Assembly (NCBI GenBank): GCA_022703585.1
Contig: JAKLDJ010000004.1
Location: forward strand, 135,594-199,593
Origin: Candidatus Omnitrophota bacterium
GTDB taxonomy: Bacteria; Omnitrophota; Gorgyraeia; Zapsychrales; JAKLDJ01
Length of the DNA stretch: 64,000 nucleotides
Direction: 5' to 3'
In this document: positions 9,471-18,594 of the stretch, one piece after another
Layout: each line of letters begins with the position of its first letter
How positions within the stretch are numbered: the stretch's first letter is position 1
The notes under the pieces: generated by a model
Database searches by the model: none
Seen by the model: the letters and a program-made list of their open reading frames with translations, nothing else
What the model was told of the DNA's origin: nothing
Translations under genes and position numbers: made by a program

Positions 9471-10175
9471 ATGATCGCTATTCACAACGTTTCAAAATAC
9501 TTCGCAACAACACCGGCCTTAAGAGATGTCTCTTTTGAAGTCCAAAAAGGAGAGCTGATCGGCTTTCTCGGGCCCAACGGCGCCGGCAAAACGACTCTCA
9601 TGAGAATCCTGACCTGCTACCTGCCGCCGACAAAGGGTGCGGTGACAATCGCCGGGTACGATGTTGTCAAAGAATCCCTTCTGGCGCGAAGAAAAATAGG
9701 CTATCTTCCCGAAAATCCGCCGCTTTATTCCGATATGACCGTGCGGGGGTATCTAAAATTTGCTGCCCAGATTAAAGATGTCGACTCCCGCCAGTTGCGC
9801 GGCAAAATTGATAAAGTCTTGGAAGAATGTTCTTTAACCAACGTACAGTCGCAGACCATTGCCACCCTCTCCAAAGGATACAAACAGCGCGTCGGCCTTG
9901 CCCAAGCGACCGTTCACGACCCTGAAGTCCTTATATTAGATGAACCAACAAACGGTTTAGACCCCCAGCAAATCCAACAAGTGCGCGAATCCATTAAAAA
10001 CCTCGAACATAAACGCACCGTCATTGTCAGCACCCACATACTGTCCGAAATCGAACTGATCGTTCAAAGAATTATTATAATCAAGCAAGGGCAAATCGCC
10101 GCCGATAAAAGCTTAAGCGAACTACGCGAAATCGCGCCCAGCCTTGAGGAAGTTTTTTTAAAGTTGACCGCCTAG
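9471..10175 (+). CDS. ABC transporter ATP-binding protein, GldA-like
   Basis: 234 residues, one nucleotide-binding domain: Walker A GPNGAGKTT near residue 34, signature TLSKGYKQRVGLAQ near residue 132, Walker B VLILDEPTNGLDPQ near residue 152 and a switch His in STHILSE. It is followed five bases later by an ABC-2 permease and then by a large GldG-type protein, the gene order seen in GldA-GldF-GldG systems of gliding bacteroidetes and in many non-gliding bacteria. It should energise the permease at the inner membrane. The transported substrate is unknown in this family, and gliding should not be assumed. Confidence 0.9.
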   Translation: MIAIHNVSKYFATTPALRDVSFEVQKGELIGFLGPNGAGKTTLMRILTCYLPPTKGAVTIAGYDVVKESLLARRKIGYLPENPPLYSDMTVRGYLKFAAQIKDVDSRQLRGKIDKVLEECSLTNVQSQTIATLSKGYKQRVGLAQATVHDPEVLILDEPTNGLDPQQIQQVRESIKNLEHKRTVIVSTHILSEIELIVQRIIIIKQGQIAADKSLSELREIAPSLEEVFLKLTA

Positions 10176-10179
10176 CCCT

Positions 10180-10890
10180 ATGAAAAAAATCCTTATCATC
10201 GCCTTCAAGGAGCTCGAAACATATTTCAAGTCGCCGCTCGCCTATGTGGTCTTGTTTATTACCATCGCGACCTTTAACGTATTTTTCTTTATCTTAATCG
10301 ACCACAACCACGAGGCAACCCTGCGCGATATGTTCAAACTGATGGAATTTATGTTTGTCTTCATCGTTCCGATCCTGACCATGAAAGTCTTCGCAGAAGA
10401 AAAACATACCGGCACCATAGAATTTTTAATGACCGCGCCCGTCACTAACGGACAAATCACCTTAGGGAAATACTTAGGAAGCCTGATATTCTTCTCGGCC
10501 ATTGTCGCCGTCACTTCAATTTATTATTTTATTATCAGTTGCTTCGGCCAACCCGATTCCGTTCCGGAGCTGGTTGGCTATTTCGGAATATGGCTGGAGG
10601 GGGCCCTGTTTATTGCCATTGGAATCTTGGCATCGTCGCTCACGAAAAGCCAGATTGTTGCCGCCATCGGATCGTATATCGTTATTCTGTTATTGTATTT
10701 CTCGATGAGTTTCACAAAATTCTTTAGCGGTCTGACTAAAATAATCATCGAACGTTTAAGTTTCTGGAGCCATACGCAAAATTTATACACCGGCCTGCTT
10801 ACCTTAGAAGACCTGGTGTATTTTATCAGCGGAATAATTTTCTGCCTGATCCTGACAAGAATCGCAATCGAAAACCGGCTATGGAAATGA
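10180..10890 (+). CDS. ABC-2 type permease, GldF-like
   Basis: 236 residues with about six hydrophobic segments. The N-terminus (FKELETYFKSPLAYVVL) and the phrase KVFAEEKHTGTIEFLMTAPV around residue 68 are characteristic of ABC-2 permeases of the GldF kind. It overlaps the next gene by ten bases and follows its ATPase by four bases, so the three genes form one unit. Confidence 0.88.
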   Translation: MKKILIIAFKELETYFKSPLAYVVLFITIATFNVFFFILIDHNHEATLRDMFKLMEFMFVFIVPILTMKVFAEEKHTGTIEFLMTAPVTNGQITLGKYLGSLIFFSAIVAVTSIYYFIISCFGQPDSVPELVGYFGIWLEGALFIAIGILASSLTKSQIVAAIGSYIVILLLYFSMSFTKFFSGLTKIIIERLSFWSHTQNLYTGLLTLEDLVYFISGIIFCLILTRIAIENRLWK

Positions 10891-12479
10891 AACCCATCCA
10901 GAAATATTCTTCCCTATTCTTTATAATCGGCGTCCTATCTTTGATGTTCGGCCTGGGAATGGCCTATGTCAACAGGGGTTTTAGCGCTGTGCCGGTAACC
11001 CTGTCGATTTTGGGGGCTTTATGCCTTTTGATCGCAGCGCTGTTTATCCTGGGAATCCTGGGAAAATCTTTCCGCGCCTTGCCCTGGCGAAAATACGCCC
11101 TATTAACCCTTCTCGTTTTTATCCTGGTAACCGGTTTTGCCGGCATCAATTACCTGGCGATCCGCGCCAATGCGCGCCTTGACTTAACCCGCGCCAAACA
11201 GCACACCTTGGACCCGATAACCATCAAGACCCTTAAAGGCTTAAAGCAGAAAGTAAAAATCTCTGCCTTTCTGGTCGGGATACCACCGAAATACATCGAA
11301 GACATGTTCAGCGAATACCGGCGCGCCTCATCCGGGCTTGTCGAAACCGAAGTTATCGATCCGTTGGTTCAAATCGGTTATGCCGCCCAATTCGGCAATG
11401 TCATCAACGCGCGGGAAAAAAAGATCGTGGTCCAATCACGAGGAGAGAGAAAAGACGTCACCTATAAACAAGAGGATCTCTTGGCGGAAAAAGACCTGAC
11501 CAACGCCGTCATCCAGGTTACGCGAGACAGCCGAAAAATTTGCTTTTTGGCAGGCCATAACGAATATGACATCGATGACAAAACCGGAAACGGCTATAGT
11601 GCGCTTAAGACGCTACTGGAGAATAACAACTGCACCGTTACAAAAGCTCTTCTGGCTTCAAAGAAAGAAATACCTGCCGACTGCGATGTGCTGGTGATCG
11701 CCGGCCCCAAGAATCCGGTCCCTGCGAATGATGAACATGCGATTCAGGCATACCTGAAAAGCGGAGGGAAGGCACTGTTTTTAATCGAGTCTACCCCATT
11801 GGCCACTCCGGATAAACCCCTCTCCGACCAAGACAAACAAAAAAATCCATCCATGAACAGCATCCTCAATAGCTGGGGCTTAGACATCGGAGACGACCTT
11901 GTCGTCGATATGGAAAATTATGCCGGCGGGGATGTTGGCTGCCCGGTGACCAGAAATTATCCTCCCCATAAAGAAATCGTCAATAACCTCGATTATACTT
12001 TCTATATCCGGCCGCGTTCGATATCGATAGCGCCCACTGTTCCGGAGACGGTCAAAATTGCTCCCCTGGTATGGACAGCCTCTTTGAAAAATAGCTGGGC
12101 CGAAAAAAGCCAAAGCCTAGAGGTAAAGTTTGACGCCGACAAGGACACCCCCGGGCCCATTGCGATTGCCGTCGTCGTATGGGAACCCAAAAACGACACA
12201 AAAAACAAAGATACCAAGCTGATTGTTTTCGCTAACGCTGAATTTGCCGTTAACAATTTCATCGACCAATACAGCAATGCCCGTATCGTCTTAAACTCCA
12301 TCGGCTGGCTTTCGGAGCTGGACACGGTCATGCCGATTAGAGATAAAGATATTACAGTCAAGAAACTAGAACTCACCAGCAAACAGGTTCGGGCTATAAC
12401 CGTTATTCTTGTCGCCATACCCGTTCTTATCCTCGCCTTTGGCTGCCTTGTATGGTGGCGCCAGAAAATCTCGTCTTAA
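10881..12479 (+). CDS. GldG-family ABC-associated membrane protein
   Basis: 532 residues. There are three hydrophobic segments in the first 95 residues, a large extracytoplasmic domain, and one C-terminal transmembrane helix (about 508-528). The soluble part begins after LDLTRAKQHTLDPITIKTL, the typical GldG-like entry, and holds a Rossmann-like region with CFLAGHNEYDI and VLVIAGPKNPVP. It overlaps the permease by ten bases. Proteins of this kind act with GldA/F as an envelope ABC complex; the molecular role is not settled. A terminator is not obvious, and the tRNA promoter begins 50 bases after the stop. Confidence 0.85.
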   Translation: MEMKPIQKYSSLFFIIGVLSLMFGLGMAYVNRGFSAVPVTLSILGALCLLIAALFILGILGKSFRALPWRKYALLTLLVFILVTGFAGINYLAIRANARLDLTRAKQHTLDPITIKTLKGLKQKVKISAFLVGIPPKYIEDMFSEYRRASSGLVETEVIDPLVQIGYAAQFGNVINAREKKIVVQSRGERKDVTYKQEDLLAEKDLTNAVIQVTRDSRKICFLAGHNEYDIDDKTGNGYSALKTLLENNNCTVTKALLASKKEIPADCDVLVIAGPKNPVPANDEHAIQAYLKSGGKALFLIESTPLATPDKPLSDQDKQKNPSMNSILNSWGLDIGDDLVVDMENYAGGDVGCPVTRNYPPHKEIVNNLDYTFYIRPRSISIAPTVPETVKIAPLVWTASLKNSWAEKSQSLEVKFDADKDTPGPIAIAVVVWEPKNDTKNKDTKLIVFANAEFAVNNFIDQYSNARIVLNSIGWLSELDTVMPIRDKDITVKKLELTSKQVRAITVILVAIPVLILAFGCLVWWRQKISS

Positions 12480-12529
12480 GGCAATCATCAGATAAGGCGT
12501 TTAAACGGGCTGGGAAGAAAAATTCGCTA

Positions 12530-12558
12530 TTTACACTGATTAGTAAATTTGATATATT
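12530..12558 (+). promoter_or_regulatory. Sigma-70 promoter of the tRNA operon
   Basis: TTTACA (12530-12535), 17-base spacer, TATATT (12553-12558). Transcription would start near 12565, about 60 bases before tRNA-Thr. A 7-bp hairpin (12568-12589; arms ACCGCGA and TCGCGGT) begins right at the predicted transcript start and may protect or process the leader. Confidence 0.7.
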
Positions 12559-12627
12559 ACACCCCTGACCGCGAAGAGATACTCGCGGTATGTTGTTTGA
12601 AATCGAGGAAGTTTATCGAATATTTTT

Positions 12628-12703
12628 GCTGGCGTAGCTCAGTTGGTAGAGCGGCGGTTTTGTAAACCGCGGGTCGGGGGTTCAATTCCTCTCGCCAGCT
12701 CCA
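12628..12703 (+). tRNA. tRNA-Thr (TGT)
   Basis: Cloverleaf with perfect acceptor stem GCTGGCG/CGCCAGC, D arm GCTCAGTTGGTAGAGC, anticodon loop TTTGTAA on a five-base-pair stem (anticodon TGT), T loop TTCAATT, discriminator T and an encoded CCA end (12701-12703). First gene of the Thr-Tyr-Gly operon. Confidence 0.97.
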
Positions 12704-12745
12704 ATCATCCTCTGAACTAAAAGGCACGTCGTAAAGAGAAGATTG

Positions 12746-13016
12746 GAGCAGCCCTTAGCATTCTTTAAAACAACAAATCTTCAGGAAGGCTAAGGGCAGC
12801 TCAACTTAAAAATATTGTTCTTTAATAAAATTTTAGAGGGGGCAGCACCAATTAAGAAGCATTGGTGCAGCCCTTGGTTTCTCTGGATATAGCGTTCTCT
12901 GATAATAAATATTCAAAAAGGCAGCATCTGTTTCCGAAAATAATTTAGAAGGGAACAGATGCAGCCCTTGACCTTTCTCCCTGTAGTTCCTTTAGTTTAG
13001 TGGATGTCAAGGGCAG
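12746..13016 (+). repeat. Array of four inverted repeats with a shared gcAgc mismatch motif in a tRNA spacer
   Basis: Between tRNA-Thr and tRNA-Tyr lie four successive stems. A: 12746-12802 (GAGC-A-GCCCTTAGC with GCTAAGGGC-A-GCTC). B: 12840-12873 (GGGC-A-GCACCAAT with its partner, eight-base loop). C: 12920-12966 (GGC-A-GCATCTGTTTCC with partner). D: 12962-13016 (GCCCTTGAC with GTCAAGGGC). In each, an A faces an A inside a GCAGC context, while the inner stem sequence differs but stays paired. The 3' arm of C is reused as the 5' arm of D, and the 3' arm of D covers the first bases of tRNA-Tyr. No ORF is present. Function unknown; RNA processing signals or a small repeat family are possible. 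Confidence 0.7.
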
Positions 13017-13094
13017 ATACTCAAGTGGTCAACGAGAACAGACTGTAAATCTGTTGCGCTTCGCGCTTCGGAGGTTCGAATCCTTCTCTGCCCA
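13011..13094 (+). tRNA. tRNA-Tyr (GTA)
   Basis: Class II tRNA of 84 bases: acceptor GGGCAGA/TCTGCCC, anticodon loop CTGTAAA (GTA), a long variable arm with GCGCTTCGCGC, T loop TTCGAAT, discriminator A. CCA is not encoded, in contrast to the tRNA-Thr and tRNA-Gly beside it. Its 5' acceptor strand is also part of hairpin D of the upstream repeat array. Confidence 0.97.
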
Positions 13095-13115
13095 TTGATT
13101 TTTGAAATTTGGTAT

Positions 13116-13189
13116 GCGAGAGTAGTTCAGTGGTAGAACGCTAGCCTTCCAAGCTGGTCACGAGGGTTCGATTCCCTTCTCTCGCTCCA
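13116..13189 (+). tRNA. tRNA-Gly (TCC)
   Basis: 74 bases: acceptor GCGAGAG/CTCTCGC, D arm AGTTCAGTGGTAGAAC, anticodon loop CTTCCAA (TCC), T loop TTCGATT, encoded CCA at 13187-13189. It lies 21 bases after tRNA-Tyr and closes the operon. Confidence 0.97.
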
Positions 13190-13237
13190 GAATTTAGATG
13201 GCCGTCCTTTCCTAAAATCATTTCAAGATTGACCACC

Positions 13238-15121
13238 ATGCTCAACAAAGAAAAAATCCGCACGATCCTCCGCAGCGATTGGTTCATTAGCGCCCTGCTT
13301 TTGATTGTTTTTTTCATCGCCCGCGGATACAAATTCGGATGGGATGACCAGCATCTGGAAATCCCCCTACTTAAAGGCTTGATTGATCCGGCTCTTTATC
13401 CGGGCGACTATTACGTTGACAGCCTAAAGCAAAATTTCGTAAGTTTCTTATATCCGATTCTCGCGCATGTGATCACCATAAAGCAAATACCTGGCGCCTA
13501 CTTTATCCTGTTTATCCTATCCCGTTATTTTCTTTTGTACGGACTGTATAAACTCTGGCTTTTAATCAGCGAAAGAAAACTTACTGCCGTCATCTGCGTC
13601 ATAGTCTTCATTCTTTTTGGGCGAGTCGAAGAACTTCTCTATCGAACATTTTCCCATCAGGAACTGAGCCTTGCCTTTGCCGTCGGAGGATTGTATCTCT
13701 TTTATAAGGAGCGATTTATCCTTGCCGGTATTTTGATGGGGCTAGGCGCCAATTTTCATCTGCTATATTGCTTTTTTCCGTTTGCCTATCTCGGATTTTA
13801 CCTGGCAACCCATGTTAAGAAACACGGCTGGGGGGCTTTATTTAAATCTGTTTTTGCCTTTCTCCTTTGCGCGCTGCCAGTTATCATCTGGGCAGTTAAA
13901 AAGCGCCTGGGCTCGCCGCAGGCCATCCCCGTTGACATTGACTGGATAACCCTTTACAAAATCGCATGCCCGGCCAACTTTATCTTTGAGGGAGTCACAT
14001 TTAAATATATCTTTACAAATTCACTGGGATGGCTTTTTGCCAATCAGAAATACGTACTGCTTATCCCGCTGTATATCCTGTGCATGGCCCATAACAGGAA
14101 ATTCCGGGAGAATCCCAAAAACCAGGCGCTGGTTTTGGTCGCTTTTATTCTACTGGCCACGTCCTATGTCTTTACCTATATCTATCCGTCACGATTCGTC
14201 ATTGACCTTAATTTGATAAGAAATGTGCAATTTCTGTTCTTGATACTGATGGGGTATGCGGTCATCCTGATTATCAACCTCGTCGAGACGGAAAAGCCCG
14301 CCATTGCTTTCGCGGCCAGCGTGGTGTTTGGGCTTTTTATTTTCAATGACCTTATCGCCATCGCCGCCTGTATCGCAATGATCGTGCTGCTTTTCGTAAA
14401 AAATATCTCTCAAATCAAAAATAGATTTTTGAAAACCGCTATTTTGCTGCTGATATTTGCCGTCACGATTGGATGCGGCGCAGCCATTGCCTGGCTCGTA
14501 TCCAAGCTATCTTTTCCGCTTCGCGTCACTGCCCCGGTTGTCCTGGCAGTGTCCGCGGCCCTCTTTATCTTTGTCCGTTTTAAGAAATCTTCTAAGCACA
14601 CCTTACACTTGAGGAGAATATCAATTATTCTTCCGCTCGTGCTGCTTTTAACTTACCACGGCCAGTTTCATTACAATCGCATGCAAACGGAATTAAAGGG
14701 AGGGGGGTTTTGGAAACTTCAACGCGACTGGGAAGATGTGCAGCGGTTTGTCCGGTCCCATACACCCAAGAATGCCAAACTGATGGTTCCTTACGACATG
14801 GAGATGGGCGGATTCCGCATCTATTCCGAGCGAACCATCATTTGCTGCTATCGCGACTGCGGTATTATTGGATTCGACTACAATGCCGCGGTTGAATGGT
14901 TAAAGCGGTTATACGACATAAAACCTTTTAAAGTCATGATCGACAAAGATGTCCAAAAAGCAATCATTAACGCCATATTCAAATACCGTGTTGATTACAT
15001 TCTGTTCATGCATTACGCTGAACCGCTGGTCACAAACAAGGCCCTTTTCGAGAAATCTTACCAAAACGACAGCTTCTCCCTTTTTAAAATAAAAACAGAT
15101 ATCCCTTCCCGGATTCCCTAG
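13238..15121 (+). CDS. Large polytopic membrane protein of unknown function
   Basis: 627 residues from the ATG at 13238; a TTG nine bases upstream is a weaker start. About twelve or more hydrophobic helices fill residues 15-480, followed by a soluble C-terminal domain of about 150 residues beginning near DWEDVQRFVRSHTPKNA. Early motifs FGWDDQHLEIPLLKG and LYPGDYYVDS between helices 1 and 2 carry acidic residues on the outer side, as in GT-C glycosyltransferases and related uncharacterised families. This suggests, but does not prove, use of a polyprenyl-linked sugar. No recognisable partner lies next to it; the gene sits alone between the tRNA operon and a PilZ gene. Confidence 0.65.
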   Translation: MLNKEKIRTILRSDWFISALLLIVFFIARGYKFGWDDQHLEIPLLKGLIDPALYPGDYYVDSLKQNFVSFLYPILAHVITIKQIPGAYFILFILSRYFLLYGLYKLWLLISERKLTAVICVIVFILFGRVEELLYRTFSHQELSLAFAVGGLYLFYKERFILAGILMGLGANFHLLYCFFPFAYLGFYLATHVKKHGWGALFKSVFAFLLCALPVIIWAVKKRLGSPQAIPVDIDWITLYKIACPANFIFEGVTFKYIFTNSLGWLFANQKYVLLIPLYILCMAHNRKFRENPKNQALVLVAFILLATSYVFTYIYPSRFVIDLNLIRNVQFLFLILMGYAVILIINLVETEKPAIAFAASVVFGLFIFNDLIAIAACIAMIVLLFVKNISQIKNRFLKTAILLLIFAVTIGCGAAIAWLVSKLSFPLRVTAPVVLAVSAALFIFVRFKKSSKHTLHLRRISIILPLVLLLTYHGQFHYNRMQTELKGGGFWKLQRDWEDVQRFVRSHTPKNAKLMVPYDMEMGGFRIYSERTIICCYRDCGIIGFDYNAAVEWLKRLYDIKPFKVMIDKDVQKAIINAIFKYRVDYILFMHYAEPLVTNKALFEKSYQNDSFSLFKIKTDIPSRIP

Positions 15122-15243
15122 CCCATTTCTTCTTCGCAACCCGTTGGAAGGCAATTAATCCCGGACTTTTCGGCGGGACAACCCGTCTGGAAATCCAGAT
15201 AGATGAGCCACCACCCAGATACTGATATACCTATATTTTTCAC

Positions 15244-15271
15244 TTGAATAGACGAGGTTATCATATATAAT
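15244..15271 (+). promoter_or_regulatory. Sigma-70 promoter for the PilZ-gpsA unit
   Basis: TTGAAT (15244-15249), 16-base spacer, TATAAT (15266-15271), about 37 bases upstream of the predicted transcript-to-GTG start region at 15316. The close match of both hexamers supports it. Confidence 0.65.
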
Positions 15272-15315
15272 ACTATTTCATATTATTATAAATAGATTAC
15301 CTAAAGGTTATCACC

Positions 15316-15708
15316 GTGGATACCGATAAAAATACTCACGAGCATGCGCAGACACCCGAAAGAAGGGCTGTCATACGCATACGCTGCCAGAGTCCTTTGC
15401 AGTTTAAGGTCTGTAAAGAAGAGACAATTTCCAAGATTATGGAGGGTTATACCCAGGACATCAGCGGAGACGGGCTTCGCTGCAACATCTCGCAGGAAGT
15501 GCCCGAAGGATGCACCTTGTGGCTTCAGCTTGACCCTGACGCGCTTTCATTGTGCGAAGAAATCGAGAAAAGGAGCGTCATTCTGCAGCATGGCATTTTA
15601 GGAAAAGTCATCTGGGTGAACAAAAAAAGCGAACATCGCTATGAGGTCGGATTGCAGTTCATCGTAAGGGAAGAACGCAGACATCTTAACCTTTCTCATA
15701 AAGCTTAA
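15316..15708 (+). CDS. PilZ domain protein
   Basis: 130 residues, GTG start preceded by AAAGG. The two PilZ signatures are present: Arg-rich ERRAVIRIRC near residue 16 (RxxxR) and DISGDGLR near residue 50 (D/NxSxxG), followed by a beta-barrel-like region ending in RYEVGLQFI. The family binds cyclic di-GMP and passes the signal to a partner by contact. It is translationally coupled to gpsA (TAATG overlap), which probably reflects shared transcription rather than a shared pathway. Three PilZ proteins of the same general design occur in this window (also at 16880 and 31702). Confidence 0.88.
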   Translation: MDTDKNTHEHAQTPERRAVIRIRCQSPLQFKVCKEETISKIMEGYTQDISGDGLRCNISQEVPEGCTLWLQLDPDALSLCEEIEKRSVILQHGILGKVIWVNKKSEHRYEVGLQFIVREERRHLNLSHKA

Positions 15709-16709
15709 TGCCAAACGACATAAAAACAATTGCGGTTATCGGAGACGGGGGATGGGGGACAACTCTCGCCATTCATTTAAATCGAAAAGGTTATCAGGTT
15801 AAACTCTGGGGCGCTTTTCCGGAATACCTTGATCAAATTCGAAGGAAAAGAGAAAATATAAAATTCCTGCCCGGGATAAAAATCCCCGGAACAATAATCA
15901 TCTCGGAGGATTTAGCCTCCACAATCGCCGATGCGCAGGTTATTATTTTAGCGGTTCCGTCGAGATTCGCGGTCGGAGTCATACGCAGACTAAAGGCATT
16001 TAATTTATCCGGCAAGATTATCCTCAGTGTTATCAAGGGCCTGGAACCAAAGAATCCCGTGCGGATGTCCGAGGTTATTGAGAGAGAATTGGGCAAAATA
16101 AAACTCGCCGTCCTCTCCGGGCCGACGATAGCGACAGAAGTCGCCCAGGGAATACCCTCAACCGCCGTTATATCATCCCGGGATATGCGCATTGCCAAGA
16201 AACTTCAAGAAGTTTTTAATTCCGAGAGTTTCAGGATTTACATCAACCCCGACCTCATCGGCGTTGAGCTGGGAGGAAGCCTTAAAAATATTATCGCCAT
16301 CGCCTGCGGTGTCTGCGATGGGCTCGGATTCGGCACCAACGCTAAGGCCGCCATCCTAACCCGGGGACTTACCGAAATGGCGCGGCTCGGGGTCGCATTA
16401 GGGGCGAAACGCGAAACATTTTTTGGGCTAACCGGGCTGGGGGACTTGGTAACCACGTGTGTCAACTCTCACAGCCGAAACCGTTTCGTGGGCGAACAAT
16501 GCGGCAGAGGAAAAAGTATCGGCGAAATTATCACGTCCACCGAAATGGTCGCCGAAGGGATAACAACCGTCAAGGCCGTACTGGCCCTGGGAAGAAAGCA
16601 CAAGGTCGCCATCCCCATCACAAAAGAAGTTTACAACCTTCTCTATAAGAAAAAGCCGGCCACCAAGGCCGTATCTGATCTTATGAGACGGAAGCTTAAG
16701 ACAGAGTAG
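15708..16709 (+). CDS. gpsA: Glycerol-3-phosphate dehydrogenase [NAD(P)+]
   Basis: 333 residues, normal length. N-terminal Rossmann motif VIGDGGWGTTLAIHL, middle SVIKGLEP with the catalytic-region Lys, SGPTIATEVAQG, then LGGSLKNIIAIACGVCDGLG and GLTGLGDLVTTC, the GpsA signature regions. It reduces dihydroxyacetone phosphate to sn-glycerol-3-phosphate for phospholipid synthesis in the cytoplasm. The start codon overlaps the PilZ stop. Confidence 0.96.
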   Translation: MPNDIKTIAVIGDGGWGTTLAIHLNRKGYQVKLWGAFPEYLDQIRRKRENIKFLPGIKIPGTIIISEDLASTIADAQVIILAVPSRFAVGVIRRLKAFNLSGKIILSVIKGLEPKNPVRMSEVIERELGKIKLAVLSGPTIATEVAQGIPSTAVISSRDMRIAKKLQEVFNSESFRIYINPDLIGVELGGSLKNIIAIACGVCDGLGFGTNAKAAILTRGLTEMARLGVALGAKRETFFGLTGLGDLVTTCVNSHSRNRFVGEQCGRGKSIGEIITSTEMVAEGITTVKAVLALGRKHKVAIPITKEVYNLLYKKKPATKAVSDLMRRKLKTE

Positions 16710-16742
16710 TTATCAGCAAAAGTTATTTGTGAAGAAAATTTT

Positions 16743-16817
16743 CGGAGCGTAGCGCAGCTCGGCTAGCGCACTTGAATGGGGTTCAAGGGGTCGTGAGTTC
16801 AAATCTCACCGCTCCGA
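16743..16817 (+). tRNA. tRNA-Pro (GGG)
   Basis: Acceptor CGGAGCG/CGCTCCG, D arm with GCTCGGCTAGC, anticodon loop ATGGGGT on stem CTTGA/TCAAG (anticodon GGG), T loop TTCAAAT, discriminator A, CCA not encoded. It lies 33 bases after gpsA and just before the next PilZ gene. Confidence 0.96.
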
Positions 16818-16879
16818 CTTTAAAATTTGCCGACTTTTATAGAATTAAAGTCGGCAGGAAAATCCGGGCGAGGGTGGCT

Positions 16880-17269
16880 ATGGATGACAAATGGGACCAG
16901 CAAGAGCGTCGTCGCTATATCCGCATTGAAAAACATTTTATCATCACCTATCGCGATAACGACGATCCGAGCGTAATGATTGAGGTTTCCCAGTTAAAAA
17001 ATATCAGCATGGGCGGAATGTGCTGCGTGACCGCCCGCCGATATGCCCCGTCGACAAGGATGAATATCGAACTGAAGACACCGTATGTCTCAAAACCCGT
17101 CCCTTTAACCGGGACGGTCCTGGACTCCACCGAAAAAGTTCCCGGGATTATTTACGAGACAAGGCTCGTCTTTGATCGGCTGGATAACCAGGCAGAATTT
17201 GTATTGAATAAAATCGTCGGACTATTTTCAAGAATGGTGAAGGAGAAAAACGATAATGAACAGGCTTAA
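16880..17269 (+). CDS. PilZ domain protein
   Basis: 129 residues from ATG 16880, which has GAGGGTGG upstream; the same frame stays open into tRNA-Pro, so earlier ATGs are not credible. PilZ signatures ERRRYIRIEKHF (RxxxR) at the start and NISMGGMC near residue 43 (NxSxxG). The last 35 residues are helical. A c-di-GMP receptor role follows from the family. The gene overlaps the homoserine dehydrogenase gene by 14 bases, so c-di-GMP sensing and amino acid synthesis share a transcript here; a functional link is not shown. Confidence 0.87.
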   Translation: MDDKWDQQERRRYIRIEKHFIITYRDNDDPSVMIEVSQLKNISMGGMCCVTARRYAPSTRMNIELKTPYVSKPVPLTGTVLDSTEKVPGIIYETRLVFDRLDNQAEFVLNKIVGLFSRMVKEKNDNEQA

Positions 17270-18551
17270 TGTAGGGCTCATCGGCTTCGGGACCGTCGGT
17301 TCCGGTGTTATTAAATTCCTGCACGAACGCAGGAATTACATCAAAAATAAATTTAACACCGAATTTTCGGTAAAGAAAGTGTGCGATTTGTATATCAAAG
17401 AACAAAAATCGCCCCTGTTGCGCGGTATCGCGCGCACAACCAATTTTCATGACGTTATCAATGACCCCGAAATTGATGTGGTCATCGAACTCATCGGCGG
17501 TATGCATCCGGCCTACGAGATCGTTTTGGGGGCGCTCAAGAACAAGAAGCACGTCATTACCGCCAATAAAGAGCTCCTGGCCAATGAGGGGAAGAAATTA
17601 TTCCGCGCCGCCTTAAGAAACAACCGGGACATCTATTTTGAAACCTCAGTGGGGGCAGGAATCCCGCTCATCAAATCCATTACCGAGGGTCTCGCAGGCA
17701 ACAAATTTAACGGCCTTTACGGAATCATCAACGGCACTTCGAATTTTATTTTAAGCGAGATGGCCAAGAGCAACTGTTCTTTTAAGTATGCCCTGCAAGA
17801 GGCCCAAAAGCGCGGCTTTGCCGAAAGCAACCCGACGCTAGACATCAACGGGATGGACCCTGCCCACAAGCTGGCCATCTTGGTTTTTCTGGCATTCGGA
17901 AAATTTGTTCCGGTTAAAAATATCTTTGTCGAGGGAATCGAAAATATTTCCCACGCCGACATTGAGCACGCCCAAAGCCTGCAATTGGTTATCAAACTCT
18001 TAGCCATCGCCAAACGGGTCCATAACGAGCTTGAGGTCAGGGTACATCCGACCCTGATCCCCAAAGACCATCCGCTGGCTTCCGTCGGAGGGGTATTTAA
18101 CGCGATTTTTCTAAACGCCGACCCCTTAGGGGATGTGCTTTTGTACGGACAGGGGGCAGGCCAGATGGCCGCCGCTTCAGGGGTAGTCAGCGACCTGATT
18201 AACCTTGCCGCACGACACAATGCCGGATCGCCGGTGCGAGTCGCAGATTTATCAAAAGAAATCTCAGCGATAAAGCTGCGCAAGATGGATGAAATAGAAA
18301 CAAAGTTTTATATCCGGTTTATGGCAATTGATAAGCCCGGTGTCTTATCAAAAATCTCAGGGATATTGGGTAAATACGGCATCAGCATCGCTTCCGTTAC
18401 CCAGAAAATGCGCAAACGCTCTTCGGCTGTTCCGGTCATTATCTTGACTCATCATGCCCGGGAAAAAATGCTGCGCTTGGCCCTGGAGAAAATAACCAAG
18501 CTATCGATTATCAAGGACTATCCCGTCGCCATACGGATGGAAAAACTGTAG
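17256..18551 (+). CDS. hom: Homoserine dehydrogenase
   Basis: 431 residues, the length of monofunctional enzymes with a C-terminal ACT domain. NAD(P) motif [15 protein letters not shown] at the N-terminus, [11 protein letters not shown] near residue 100, [14 protein letters not shown] near residue 150 and the conserved [18 protein letters not shown] near residue 190. The C-terminal ACT region begins at [18 protein letters not shown] and suggests feedback control by threonine. It converts aspartate semialdehyde to homoserine and is the first enzyme of the thr operon. Confidence 0.96.
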   Translation: MNRLNVGLIGFGTVGSGVIKFLHERRNYIKNKFNTEFSVKKVCDLYIKEQKSPLLRGIARTTNFHDVINDPEIDVVIELIGGMHPAYEIVLGALKNKKHVITANKELLANEGKKLFRAALRNNRDIYFETSVGAGIPLIKSITEGLAGNKFNGLYGIINGTSNFILSEMAKSNCSFKYALQEAQKRGFAESNPTLDINGMDPAHKLAILVFLAFGKFVPVKNIFVEGIENISHADIEHAQSLQLVIKLLAIAKRVHNELEVRVHPTLIPKDHPLASVGGVFNAIFLNADPLGDVLLYGQGAGQMAAASGVVSDLINLAARHNAGSPVRVADLSKEISAIKLRKMDEIETKFYIRFMAIDKPGVLSKISGILGKYGISIASVTQKMRKRSSAVPVIILTHHAREKMLRLALEKITKLSIIKDYPVAIRMEKL

Positions 18552-18594
18552 AAATCTTTTTCACACATTACCCCGAAAAATCAGGGAGCGAAAC

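Noticed and set aside
12704-13010. Integron attC-like sites in the tRNA spacer
   Set aside because: The hairpins lack the RYYYAAC/GTTRRRY boxes, and no integrase or cassette ORF is present.
16772-16879. Upstream start for the second PilZ gene
   Set aside because: The earlier ATG lies inside tRNA-Pro, and the PilZ homology begins after 16880, which has its own ribosome binding site.
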